Shown here piece by piece: positions 45,905 to 57,682 of a stretch of DNA of 64,000 nucleotides (the first letter of the stretch is position 1; every line of letters starts with the position of its first letter). Origin of the DNA: Polytrichum commune. Taxonomy: Eukaryota > Streptophyta > Polytrichopsida > Polytrichales > Polytrichaceae. The notes under the pieces were generated by a model. It saw only the letters and a program-made list of their open reading frames with translations. It was not told the DNA's origin and searched no databases. The stretch spans positions 8,556,001-8,620,000 of the forward strand of contig OX485804.1 in assembly GCA_950295325.1 (NCBI GenBank), written 5' to 3'. The position numbers and the translations under genes were made by a program.

Positions 45905-47348
45905 ATGTTCACAACACCTATCACCGGGGAGGGTACAATGGTTAATAATTGCGTAAAGCCCAAAGGTTACTTTGCAAAGATAATTTAATATCTAAAACAT
46001 GATCAAAGATCATGAATTTAGTCTACAACGGTCATACAAAGTATGAATCAACAATGAACTTATAGGGACAAATATTTATTGCACCCCTAGTGGTGGGTGT
46101 TAGGAAGTGTAATTCTCATGGGTGAATGGGTGTCATGTGCACAAATAAGGCTAAAGTTGAGTACAATCAAGTTACTTGGTGTGATTCACTAATTGAGTAT
46201 ATATATATATATATAGCTGATTTTTCAAAACTTGTAGAAAGTTTGAACTTACTCTTTTCAGAGGCCAAATCCTTCAATTTCTTCCTCTTTGCAATACAAG
46301 GGTGGGTGGGTGGGAACATCCTCAAGACTCTCTCTATATACATTTCTTGCCTTTTCCTATTTGATAGTATAGTACCACATTGCATAACATAGTCATTTGC
46401 CTAATGTCTCATAGGATGTGTTGTCTCATAGCATGTGTTGTCTCATAGTATGTGTTGTACTACACATATACACTTTGCATACCTAGTTTGCCTTGCAAGA
46501 ATAGAGACCTTATTTGGATTTTTTGCTATCATATGGTACTCATCTCCCCATGTATAATTTTAACTATCCCATGCTTTGGAAGCTAATTGCCAACCTTCTT
46601 GCCTCCTTATCAAGTACATCTATCTATAACACCACATGTATGTTGTACTTACTAAGGAGAAGTACCTAGTAACCTCAACCAATGTTTGTGCATAAAATGT
46701 CATAATCACAATACATCACTGCATTGACTGTGTGAAGGGCTTGCCTCACCTGTGCCCATGCAACCAACCAGCAAACAATTGAGGATTAGTTACGTACATG
46801 AGGTAAATAACAGCAGGACCCAGTTGTTATCCATGTCACACACACTTAGTTCATTTCAAATGCACCAAATATTTCAACCTCCAACATTCATTGTAAAACA
46901 ACATATGGGTGTTCAAACCTGTTCTTTTGTCATGATTGGGTTACTCCAAGTAGAAAACTCCTCTTGGTGATGAACTCCAAATACTCTTACTTCAAGCACG
47001 TATCTATTACCCTAATGTGTATACCCAGAGCTCACCGCACCTCTCACTTGCGTGAATGGTAAAAAAGAGGTCCTTTTTTAGGGTTAAGGGCTTATATTGT
47101 AGTACTTACGTATGGTAAGTTCTCGTAACCCTATTTTGACTTCATTCGTCTATATCTCTGTTACATCCATTCCATGGTAAGTATGACTTCTTTCCATGTG
47201 TGTAGATATAGTATTATCAGAGTTTGTATCATTTGTTTTACATAAGAGACCTTTGCTAGGTCTATTAATGTAAAAGTTTAAACTTGAATTTTTATGTAAC
47301 ATGGCATTAGTCAAGAACTAGAACTAGAAAGGGAGGGAGGGAGGGAGG

Positions 47349-47423
<75 letters not shown>

Positions 47424-48365
47424 CTTGCTTAATGCTATGCTTACTGTCAAGCTTAGTCTTTGTGCAATACATCCTCTTAACAAGAGGCCATACCATTCTT
47501 TTGCATATCCATGTACCTTTCAAAACCTGGGAGGGTGGGTGGGATCATTTCTCATGGCTATGCCCTTGCATATCAAACAACTTACCATGGTCATTGTCAT
47601 CTCTTGGTATGTCTTTAAGAAAGTAAACAACCATAAGTAAACTATTTTACTAAGGTTTTACCCTTGCACCCTTAACATAAAGTAATGTATTTCATATCCA
47701 AAGTGTGCCATCCTCTAGTATAAACCTTGTCCACTACTACTTCAAAGTCCTATCATTACTTAATACATCGCCTAACATTCCTCACCATTAAAGAATGTCT
47801 AAGCCCTATTTACACACTATTTTTTTGACAAAAGTTGGTGTGTAAAACCTAAAGATGTTGTCAAATTTGTGAAGGGTTTGCCTCACCTGTGCCCATGCCA
47901 CCAACCAAGTCCAAAGAGAGGATTAGTAACGTACACGAGGTGAATAACAACATAACCCAATTGTTATATATGTCACACAATAATGTATAGCATGAACATA
48001 CATTTTGCAAAAAAGAATACACATACTTTCATGGAGTACTCTACATGTTCCTTAGCCATTTGAACCTTGTGCATTTGAGGTTAGAGTCGAGTTACATACA
48101 CCTCCCAACACACCAAAATTGCACCACTTACACTAAGCTCAAATGTTACTTAGGGTAAACAACCACCACGGTTCAGCCAGCGAAAGGAGGTCCTTGTGAC
48201 CTCACTCTCTTAATATAGAGTTAGGTAATCCTTTGTGGCCATAGATGCAAATGCCCTAATCTATGATGGATATCCATTAGTTGAGACTAACCTAACCCTA
48301 AAGTAACTTTACTTTGGGTTTAGCATAAGTTACTGGTTTGGTTCGTTTATGATTAAGGCAATACA

Positions 48366-48368
<3 letters not shown>
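45905..48368. other. no gene recognised; carries a dispersed duplicate pair and a long GA microsatellite
   Basis: The segments 46731-46840 and 47868-47980 are two copies of one sequence (GGGCTTGCCTCACCTGTGCC / GGGTTTGCCTCACCTGTGCC, then 'aggattagt-acgtac-gaggt-aataaca'), 1.1 kb apart in the same orientation. An (AT)n run lies at 46196-46216. 'tctcatagnatgtgttg' is repeated three times at 46410-46455. Confidence 0.55.
47331..47420. repeat. (GGGA)n-(GA)n microsatellite, 90 bp
   Basis: About five GGGA units pass into more than 30 GA units without interruption. The Leu-Ser-repeat open frame that crosses it on the minus strand is an artefact of the repeat. Confidence 0.95.

Positions 48369-48425
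<57 letters not shown>
48369..48425. repeat. (GA)n microsatellite, 57 bp
   Basis: Uninterrupted GA units. Confidence 0.95.
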
Positions 48426-48433
<8 letters not shown>

Positions 48434-49908
48434 GGGAACAAGAAATGATGGTTGATGCAATTCTAAGGGGATGTTGAAGTTCGAGGAAGGGACGTTCAAA
48501 ATTGAAAATTGACTTAAATCAAAGACATTGTGGAGGCCACCTTCAACCTTCTAGCCTTAGACGGTGTAACCCGCTGCTGAACCGGTTTACATGGAAGTTA
48601 CTCCCACCAAAATTAGATCTTCTCTCTAAGTCTCTTGAAGGTGTTTGCATTCTTATGTGTCTCAATCCTGTAACGTATAGTTCCAATGTTCTTATAAATT
48701 CTCCAGGAGTAGTAGATCTAAGATCACAAGTTTATGTTCCCCGAAATGTCTTTATCAAGAAAATACTTGAACGCATATTCAATATTTCTCGATAACTCTC
48801 TAATGAATTCTTAATGAGTTAGTGCCTTAGAACTTAAGTTAATATTTCTCAAACGTGTAATGTCAAGGTTAAGTGTTACGAGGGAAAACGCTCTTATACA
48901 ATATCTTTCATGGTTGAAAACATTCACAATCCTATTAACTATTCAAGTTCCTATCTCTCATTTCCATTCAAGTCTTCAAGCATCTTGCCCAATTTGTCTA
49001 TAAGGCAAGCATACTCCCTCGCTAAGTCAAAACAACCTAGTTCATAGAAGGTTCTACATTTATTCTCTTCGAATATTCAACATTCCCATAAGCCTAATAC
49101 TTCTAGGATGACCATCCACTCACTCCAAATCCAAGTCACCCTAGCTAATTCACGCAAGCATATTCCCTTGCTAAATTAGATTCCTCGGGGTATGAAAATA
49201 TCCTTAGTTCATTGACCTCGAGTTTATTTTCTCCTTCGGTATTAATCACAATTTCTAAGGGGTGAAATAACTATCAAAGTCCCTCAAAGGCATCTATGAA
49301 TGTTACGAATTTAGTCCTCTTATTTATTTCTCAATTCCCTACTCATGACCCCCTTAGGCCACCTTGGATTGTCATGAGGTAAAGGTCGACGTGATATCTT
49401 AGCATACGGGTAAAATGATGAGATCTTGATTTGCCTCTTTGACGGATCCTCTTTTGGTTGTGATTATGTTCTTATGTCATTGTAGTGATGTGAGTTGAAT
49501 GATAGCTAAAGTATGTAGGCATGTAATTTCATATCCTTTTTAAGCTCAAGTGTTACTACATTCATCTTCAATCATCTCCAATCATGTTTCATATAAGATA
49601 TTTTCTTAATCGTTTTCTTAGGTGAATTTTGTGTCCACTTTCCTAAGGTCTTTTGAAGATCCCGCATACTCCAAATTTCTCCGTTATGCGACCTCCTCCA
49701 TAATTTTGATTTGTTTACTAAGTCTTCAACTTCTTGCACGGATTTCTCAATCTCGCCCGTTGCGGGATAATACTTTGCGAGATCGCTCCGCTAGCCGCGG
49801 GTGATTGTCTTGCTTCCACGAATGCTCTTAAGTTCGCATGCGCCGCGAGTACTTAAAAATCTTCTAACGCACCGAGATTGCCCCGCTAGTCCAATTGGAA
49901 TTGCTAAG
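48426..49908. other. no gene recognised
   Basis: The open frame 48502-48795 (97 codons) has no known motif. The composition changes to a C/T-rich plus strand from about 48900, continuing to 50760. Confidence 0.4.
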
Positions 49909-50079
49909 GCACCGCGGGTGCCTATATGTAATTCCAATGCACCGTGGGTGCCTATGGAATTCCTAATGCACCTCGGGTGCCTATGAATTTCCTAACGCAC
50001 CTCGGGTGCCTAAAAGTCCAATTGGAATTGCCAAAGCACCTCGGGTGCCTATAGGTAATTCCAATGCACCGTGGGTGCC
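49909..50079. repeat. short tandem array around the palindrome GCACC-nn-GGGTGCC, six units
   Basis: GCACC(G/T)(C/T)GGGTGCC starts at 49909, 49939, 49968, 49997, 50036 and 50066, a spacing of 29-30 bp with one 39-bp step. Spacers alternate 'tatgtaattccaat' and 'tatgaatttcctaac' types. Each core can fold (GGCACC/GGTGCC). A less regular part extends upstream to about 49850. Confidence 0.85.
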
Positions 50080-53000
50080 TTTGGATTTCCTCACGTCTCA
50101 ACAAAGTCCGAGGTCCGGACACTCATGTGAAATATTTGGGATAAAATGAAGTGTATTAGGGCCCTCAAGTGGCCTCCTTATATAGTCTCACAAATCTACG
50201 TTTTCCTAGGATTTTTGTAAATGTTAGCTCGGCTAAATTTAGCACAGTATCTAATAATAGCCTGATTAAAAGTCTTTAATTCGTAGAGTTTAAATCTATA
50301 AAGTCCAACATGTAATTCCTAATTACATATCTCTTCATATCACCTAGCTACTTAATTAACATGTGTTCTAAAACGGGAATAGGACCGTGCCTCCTCGGTT
50401 CTCCAAAATGGTCCCATTCTCATTTACCTAACTATTTCTGCCCTATATTTACTGGCCCTAAGCCCGGCCCTTAATCAGATTGTCCGTTGGCCCTCACTAG
50501 TAACCTGGTTCGCCTGCCAACTCGGCCTAGACCTGCCCGGTTTGTTCGCCAGCTCGTCCTCCTCTTGCTGGTTACGTGGCTCCCGTGGCCAGTCCGCCAG
50601 CTCGCCTTCCCGTGACTGGGACGGCCCCATTTCCACTTGCTCTTCGAGGCTCCAGAACAGCCTCGCTCTCACCTGTTTCACCCGGTGTCGCTCCGCTTGC
50701 TCGCTCCCTCTCTGTTTCGACCTTCTCGCCTTCGCTGTTTCGGCGATCACTGGTTACTTTTCCTACAGTACAGTGAGGGTGTCTCTACAAACATACAAAA
50801 AACTTGTAATCTTTGTAGTGTGGACCCAACATTGTTATACTTTGCATTGTTAAGATAATCATGTGGCATATTCTTATCACATTTTGAAGATTTTTTCTCC
50901 TAATATCTCAAGATGTGAAGTTCGATTTTTCTTGTCATGCAACATTTATATTGGATAAATGGGGATAATGGTTACATTCCAACTTACATGGTTTGACAAC
51001 ATGGAGACAAATACACTCTTTCATATTGACCTCCTACTCCAGATGGAATCACTAATCAGTGAAATGCAAAGAGATCCAAAGATTCATCCACATTGGCAAA
51101 ACATGATTCTCTCCACCAAAATGGCTAGCATGTAGAAGTTTTCTCCAAGGTACATTTCAAAACCCAATGTGATCACATAGGACCATCCATTTGTGCTCCC
51201 ATGTTCTAGGTCAAGTCATGGCCCAACTTTTGCACATGATAAGGTGCCCATTGGAGTAACCTTTTATGGTTTTGCCAAAACCGCATTCAAATGTGAGGGT
51301 GTGGAACCAAAAGAGATATGCCACACTTGCTTATAATGTCCTATGTGGTTCATCAAAAGTGGAAGATTGGAAAGTCCATGGTCCTAGTTACGCGAGAACC
51401 TCCACTCATTTGTCTCTGACACAATGTGCAACATAATGGACGAGCCGCATGTGCACAAAGATTATTCTTTGTATCCATTTGATTTGATTTTTGTTTTGTT
51501 TGGAAAGAATCTAACATATGCTATGTGTTCACAACATCCCCAAAAGCATATATCTATAAGAGGTCACAAACTGAAATAAATCCTTTACTCAACATGGAAG
51601 TGCTCAACCAACAAAATGTTGGAAAATCCCGTCCAAGACTCCAAATCTCCAACAATCCCTTTTGTTCAAACATCCGGCGCCATCACATTAGTCAACTTTG
51701 TTGTGGACTTCTTTCTATAGATAGAGAAGAGAAGTTATCATGTTGAGGGGTGCAAGCATGGTAAAGTGGGCAACTATTGACCCTTGCCTAGGTTTAAGTT
51801 ATGGTGATTCAAAACTATACACTAACTTTGAGTTTTGTGAAGAAAATAATTCATAGACACCTAGAAAACATATTGATCTACAAAGCCAACCAATTTATGA
51901 TGACAAAAACAATTCCAAGAAAAGTCTACATATTTTAAAAGATGGTGCAAGTGGTGTCCAAGTAGGTGATATTGAACAAGTAATTGTTTGAAATTTGTTT
52001 AAATATGATATTTTTACATTACATTGATGGTTTTTGACAAAGCTTTGTGATGGAGCCCTCAAGCATATAATGAATTCAAGGGATTTAAAGAAAAAAAATT
52101 TCCAACTTCAAAATATTTAAGGTCATGAATTTATATTCAAAACCAAATTCAATCATTTGCTTTTGAGCATCACTCTTAATGATAAGTTTTGAAGATCTAA
52201 ACTTGATATTCTACATTTGAGCATTAAACACTACAATAAAGGCCATCATGAAAAAAATTCCCAATTCAAACAACACTTTGCTACTACTTTTAGGCCTTTG
52301 ATCAAAACTATTACAATTTTAGTATACCAGAGCATTTTTTTGGTCCATTTTACCATACCTGCACCTTAAGACAAGTTATGAAATTCAAGTCGAATTTGGT
52401 CTTCTTGGTGGATCTTGAAGGAATTATCCTATCAAGATTCTTAAATTAGAGAGGGCCATAGAAGCATGCTTGAAGACTAAACATTTGTTATGACATGAAA
52501 GCTCACCATTAGATCAAGTCATCCTTCATTTATCGCATGAACATCGATAAGCTTGAGACAAATCTCACTTGAAAAATGACAACATGTTGATGTTCCCTAA
52601 CTGCATTAGTACAAACACGATGAGTTTTGAGCAATTGACTTGCATTAGCAAGAACTTCACCTACGTCATTGAAAAACCCGTGAATCTACCATACTAATAT
52701 ATTTGCATATTTCTCTCACCAGCGCATGACAAATGCCCTAAACCCATGTGGTGATAGTGCATATTGTTTTCCTCTCATATGCGGTTTGGCACATCCGGCG
52801 GGAGCCTCTTATCATTCAAGGATGCAAAAGTGCAATGAAAGGGGCTCACAAACTGCAACGGTGAGTACATGCTGTGATAACTTCTGCCCTGTTGTTGCAT
52901 TCATGAATTGATGAAGTTACGTTTTTTTCCCATCAAATTAATTAAGTCATTCGATCTCTCATTGTGTGACTCAGGTCATATGATAAGGCTCCACTATGCA

Positions 53001-53111
53001 ATTCATAATGTCAGGCTCATGCCATGTTCGTCTCATGTCATAACTTAACTTCACTTGTTAAACCTCCTCATTTGCTGGCGTTGTACTTATAACACTAAAA
53101 TATCGTACTCA
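50080..53111. other. no gene recognised
   Basis: A C-rich segment at 50500-50760 gives overlapping frames in all three plus frames (for example 50542-50853), none with recognisable content. From 50760 to 53110 the sequence is AT-rich and without a supported feature. Confidence 0.4.
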
Positions 53112-53611
53112 GGGCCACTTCACACACGAGCCAAGTCCCGTGACCATGAAATTGTGAGAGACCAAAAGAAAGTGTCCAAAGGCCGTCCCAACATGCCTCC
53201 AAAATCATGTAGTGTGGTCACGGACCCTCAAGTGTGCCTTGAAGTCATATGTGATTGGGCCCTCAACCAAATGCTATTTCAATGAGTTTCAATTCATGTG
53301 AGGTCCTCATGTATGATCAAACAAAACAAATCAATAGTTCTGAGGTTTCGGAGTGCCATGATCTCCCGGTTTCGTGTAAGGTCTACCTTCAAGACGTGGT
53401 TTTTGAGAATAGTCCAAGTGACCGTGAAACATGATCCATTCGATGCCATGTAGGAATCCATGTAGACTTCACATCCATCTTGCATTCACATACTCTATTG
53501 GTCCCTCAAGTGTAGTACGAAGCGAACTTGGACCAGCTCCGCCTTCTCCACCAATGAGAGTGTTGGAAGTGTAATGATCACGGGCTCTTAGTCTTGTGTG
53601 TGAAGTGGCCC
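53112..53611 (-). mobile_element. Harbinger-type MITE, family A, copy 3 (inverted)
   Basis: Perfect TCA duplication (53109-53111, 53612-53614). Ends are GGGCCACTTCACACACGAGC and, inverted, GGGCCACTTCACACACAAGA. The body is family A in opposite orientation, including CCAAAAGAAAGTGTCCAAAG and, antisense, the CATCGAATGGATCATGTTTC phrase. The 63-codon minus frame 53294-53485 corresponds to the frames at 8868-9170 and 44418-44618. Confidence 0.93.
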
Positions 53612-53614
53612 TCA

Positions 53615-53912
53615 ATCTTCATTTGAGTCTCCTTGCGCAAGGTTTGAGCATCCCATGGTTATATTCTCAAGACCCGTAGAACAAACACACATTGCTTAAT
53701 AATCTTATGTAACTTCCCCTTGGGATTTGAGTGAGATGCATGGCTCGAGCACTGTAAGAGTTCCATGTGGCATAATTTCGAGAAAAATAATTTTATTAAA
53801 AGTTGAAGCATGAAGCACTCTATGGTAAATAGGCAACATTTATGCAATCAAGACTTGCGATATTGTTGTCACAATGTCCACCAAGGGGACAATATAACTT
53901 AGTAAGAACTAA
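53615..53912. other. no feature recognised
   Basis: Short interval between two MITEs; nothing supported. Confidence 0.4.
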
Positions 53913-54404
53913 GGGGTGCCCCACATGTGGACCAAGAACTATGACCATGGAAAACTTAAAGGCCCTTGAAAATGATCCAAAGGCAGGAAATCAAAAATCC
54001 AATTTTCTAATTGATGGACCTGCAAGCTCAATGTAAAGTGAAAGTGGAACATGTCAAGGGACCGCAAGCTATGTTCAAGTTCAGGTCCCCATCATGCTAA
54101 TATACTATTCCTAGGAGCCAATAACAATTATATTGATTACCACACCCCCTAGTTTTTGCGTTAGACCACCGTTTTAACAGGCCTAACATAGTACCCGATA
54201 GAGCACGAAACATTATCCACTTGTTGCCATGTAGAACGCCATATAAATTTTTCATCCATTTGAATTTCTTTGGTCCTTCGGGCCTTCAAAGCCTAGTTTA
54301 AAGTGAACTTGGACCGTCTCTAGCTTCTCGACCAATCATATAACTTGAATATCACGGGTCAAGGGCTCTCGAGCTCTTCCTAGTGTAAACTTTTAAAGTG
54401 GCCC
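53913..54404. mobile_element. Harbinger-type MITE, family B, copy 2
   Basis: TAA lies at 53910-53912 and 54405-54407. The left end is altered (GGGGTGCCCCACATGTGG); the inverted right end is GGGCCACTTTAAAAGTTTAC. The interior follows 25739-26224: GGCCCTTGAAAATGATCCAA, CATTATCCACTTGTTGCCAT and 'tcgggccttcaaagcct'. Confidence 0.8.
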
Positions 54405-54407
54405 TAA

Positions 54408-55734
54408 AGTGAGCAGTTAGTGGTAAGTTAGAGAGCTCAACTAGCACACAACCGTACACCATTGTCAGAACTGTCCACTTAAGGAATTGGATTAGGCGGG
54501 AACTGTCATTACAACTTGCACCAAATGTTGTAAGTTAGTGTTGTGGGAACATCAATGGGGTTGGTGAAGGGACTTGGGAGAGCCAAGACTTGGAAAGAGC
54601 AAGCGGGTAGTTGAGTTGCATGCCCCGATCACACCAAACTTTCCATTCAGTTCCGGCTGTGAAATTGTTGGGGATTATGTTGAGAAATAGATGTTGGTCC
54701 ATCGCTTTTCACATTATTACAGCCGGAGATGCTGATGGATGGTGTCAGAATTAGTTGGTGGAATAAGATCACAAGGGGTGAGCTATAATGGTTGATTTGT
54801 TGGCGAAAACATAGGTTGCGTTTGTTACATTTGATATGGAGTTGGCACTAACTTGCCAAACCATGTTGCTTCATTAGGTTTCTTTCTCCATGTTTTTAGC
54901 TTAAACGGGAAAAATCCTTTTATTGTTGGTGTAACTTTGGCATCACGAAGCAAGATACAGTATAATAATAGAAAACAAACAAACATTGTTTGAAAGTAAG
55001 TGATGATGCCTAGTGACATAGCATTAATCAATGAGGAGGAGCTTGCACACTTGGAGGATAATAAAGTGTGTTTGGTAGCTTGTTGAGGTTGGTGACGAGC
55101 TCATGTAGGTAATCCCAAGTAGGCAACTAGTGGAGTTTATGGCATAGAATTCAAGAGTACCGTACATGGCTCTCTATTTCATCTTATACGTGCGAGAATG
55201 TGGTTTCCATGTGCGATACAAGTGGTCTTGGCAAATTTGAATAGGACACGTGGCAAATTATTTTGTGTCGGAATAGAGAGCTCTCTACAGTAATGGGATA
55301 TAACTTACTTGGTAAAAAAACAATAACATTGGTAAAAAGTTATAGCCACATGTAACTCTAAATGGTAACCCACGCTACTTAGACAAACACAATGTAGGAG
55401 GTAAGTATATAAGCTACCCTCCGGATGCCTTTCGATCGCATGGAGTGATTTTACTTTTTTGGCAAGCTTTGCCTTCAATTCCATCCACTTCAAAGCATCT
55501 CAAGAACCTTTGGCTTTCCATCATACCCAATTTGCTAGTAGGTGAGTATACACGATCTCATTGGATCCTCCCAATGTCTTTCTATTCTTTTTCTTTTTTC
55601 TTTTTTCTTTTCCTTTCCCCCCCTGCGACCTTTGCATTCAATGCCATCGACACTTCATAGCATCCTACGAACATGTAATACCACATACGCTCATTCCCTC
55701 ATGCACCCTTTGCATTATGAGCTCTGAAGGTGTG
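54408..55734. other. no gene recognised
   Basis: Short frames only. The stretch 55582-55625 is C/T-rich. 55190-55290 shows distant similarity to the 177-bp unit at 26311. Confidence 0.4.
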
Positions 55735-55975
55735 TGGGCTTTATTCGGATATTGTTTATTCACGTTTTCCATCTTCTAATAATCATGAGCAGATTTGTGT
55801 TACAAACCTTGTGTTGCATTAGCGGATCTAACTTATGTTGGAGCATCAACAAGATTCGCATTGAATGTTGGCCTTTTTCTCGATTTAGTTATGGATATAA
55901 GAAGTGCTTGTGTGTCGTTCCTTTGAACGGACACTTATCTATAGTCCCCTCCAATTGTGCGATTGACTTCTGAGT
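55735..55975. repeat. dispersed repeat R1, copy b (diverged)
   Basis: Contains TTGTGTTGCATTAGCGGATCTA and TTTCTCGATTTAGTTATGGATATAAGAAGTG. This order corresponds to 26930-27040 of copy a. Confidence 0.5.
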
Positions 55976-56229
55976 CTAAAGTGGTTAAAAATCTCATGGA
56001 AGGGATCCAATCTCTTATAATTACGTGCCATCTTTCATGTTCGTTCTTAGATCCACACCCGATCGCAAATTACTCAAAGATGAGTGTATCATTTGAAAGA
56101 AGGTAATTGAATAAAGCCCGCATATCTTATTGTGTGAGACTTAATAAGACTTAATAAGATGAAGTGAAGTGCTTTCATAGCATCATATTGTAACGACACA
56201 ATCAAATGCTCTAATTATGTTTTCATGAT

Positions 56230-57037
56230 AACTTTTCGGATGACACTCCTTATGAATAAGTGAAGAAATATTGCCACGGATGATGGACGAGTTCATCCAT
56301 TGGCCAAAACCCTACCTTCTCTCGCCAACAACTTGTGATGAAATACTGTCATGGATGATTGAAACCTGGATGACAAACCACTTGGTAAGTGATAGTTTTT
56401 ATTTTATTTTTATTTTTATTATTTTTATTTTTTACAATGAGTGACAAACAACATTGGGTTAACAGTTAGGGCTGCTTCACACTATGGCCGAAGGTCGAGA
56501 GACTGTTGATTTCCACCAATTAGGTTGCAAGAAACCAAGAATTCAGCCTCTCGACCCTTCACACTAAGGCGAAAGTTCAAAGGTTGTTGCAATTTAATCT
56601 GCTTACTTTTTTACGAAGGCGACGGACTCTCAAAGGAAGTTTGGGTTAGACGGGAATGAAAACCCAAACTATTGTTGAGAGGCCATCGGTTTTATTTCAT
56701 TAAAAAAATCAATCATTGACAAGATCTTGGCCGTTAGATTCGAGGGGTTGTTTTGGGCAAGGAATAAAGCAAGATGCTCCTTCTTCGTTTGAACTATGGG
56801 TTTGGCCTTTGAAGGCTTCACACCATGTCCGACCAAAGGCTCCAATTCCTATATATGTTGTTGGTCGACTAATTTCAGCCCAATTCTTTGGACTCTCCAC
56901 AAAGTTGGGCCATTCAATCCCACGGCCTCTCGACTTGGACGGCCATAGTGTGAAGCGGCCCTTAGTGATGGTGACACTACATCACAGATTACGATTCGTA
57001 TTGAGCCTGACAAGGGGGATTGGTGACACTGAATACC
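56230..57037. mobile_element. MITE with CACTAA ends (family E, copy 3), interrupted by a family C MITE
   Basis: 56236-56390 follows copy 1 closely (GATGAGTTCATCCATTGGCC counterpart; CCTACCTTCTCTCGCCAACA; TTGTGATGAAATACTGTCAT; CACTTGGTAAGTGATAG). After the inserted element, 56962-57037 resumes the copy 1 order 'ttagtgatggtgacactacatcac' to ACTAGTG. The left terminus is not preserved. Confidence 0.7.
56469..56961. mobile_element. Harbinger-type MITE, family C, copy 2, nested in a family E MITE
   Basis: Perfect TTA duplication (56466-56468, 56962-56964). Ends are GGGCTGCTTCACACTATGGC and, inverted, GGGCCGCTTCACACTATGGC. The interior is colinear with 42852-43409. The target is exactly the 'acatTTAgtgttggtga' site that is uninterrupted at 6248-6260. 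Confidence 0.94.
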
Positions 57038-57477
57038 ATAACTAGTGTAGTCTCCCGGTGTTGGATTTGTGAGGATGCTATGGGACTGAGGACCGCCACC
57101 TATGATCGGGGAGAACCGGCAGTTAGTTACAGGTGAACCGGTTGAGTTTGAGAAACAACCGGTCGAAGTTCAAGACTGCATGAAAACTACCGATCATTTA
57201 GAGGAATTCATGGACGAATATACCCCAATTTAGTGAAGGAAAACCGGAGGATGTGAACATGTAACCGGTTGGACTTGCAAACACTAGGATCTCAACCGGT
57301 AATGCCCAAAAACCTCCCCGATCACTGGCCACCACAATTAAGGAGCCTTGATGGCCCCCTTCAATGCTCCCTCCAGGCCACTCCAGCCCCAGCTTAGCTT
57401 CTTTACTGCTGCCCCCTGCCTGGTGAAGTTATTACAGCAGCCCCAGAGCCCACAGGCTGCCTGCAGTGGCCTCAAGT

Positions 57478-57542
57478 AGAGAGAGGAGAGAGGAGAGAGA
57501 GAGAAGGAAGGAAGGAAGGTAGGTGTGTGTGTGAGCGTGTGT
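57478..57542. repeat. GA-, GAAG- and GT-rich low-complexity run
   Basis: AGAGAGGAGAGAGGAGAGAG passes into (GGAA)n and then (GT)n over 65 bp. Confidence 0.85.
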
Positions 57543-57682
57543 TTGTTATTCGGTTCATTTTGCATGCCCTCCAACTTCTACCAATCACGTTTACACAAAG
57601 GAGCTTGAGTTGCGATAGCAAATCTACAATGAAACATTTGCAGGAAAAAAAATGGTTGAAAAATTGAACCTCCCCTCATTTT
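57540..57682. repeat. dispersed repeat R1, copy c (left part, split by an insertion)
   Basis: GCCCTCCAACTTCTACCAAT and AGCAAATCTACAATGAAACATTTG match 26890-26975. The copy is interrupted after 'gaacctcccctcatttt' and resumes at 58187. Confidence 0.65.

Noticed and set aside
47311-47523. Open frame with a long Leu-Ser repeat
   Set aside because: It is a reading of the (GA)n microsatellite and has no coding support.
49909-50079. CRISPR-like array
   Set aside because: The repeat core is only 14 bp, spacers are themselves repeated, no cas genes exist and the DNA is a plant nuclear genome.
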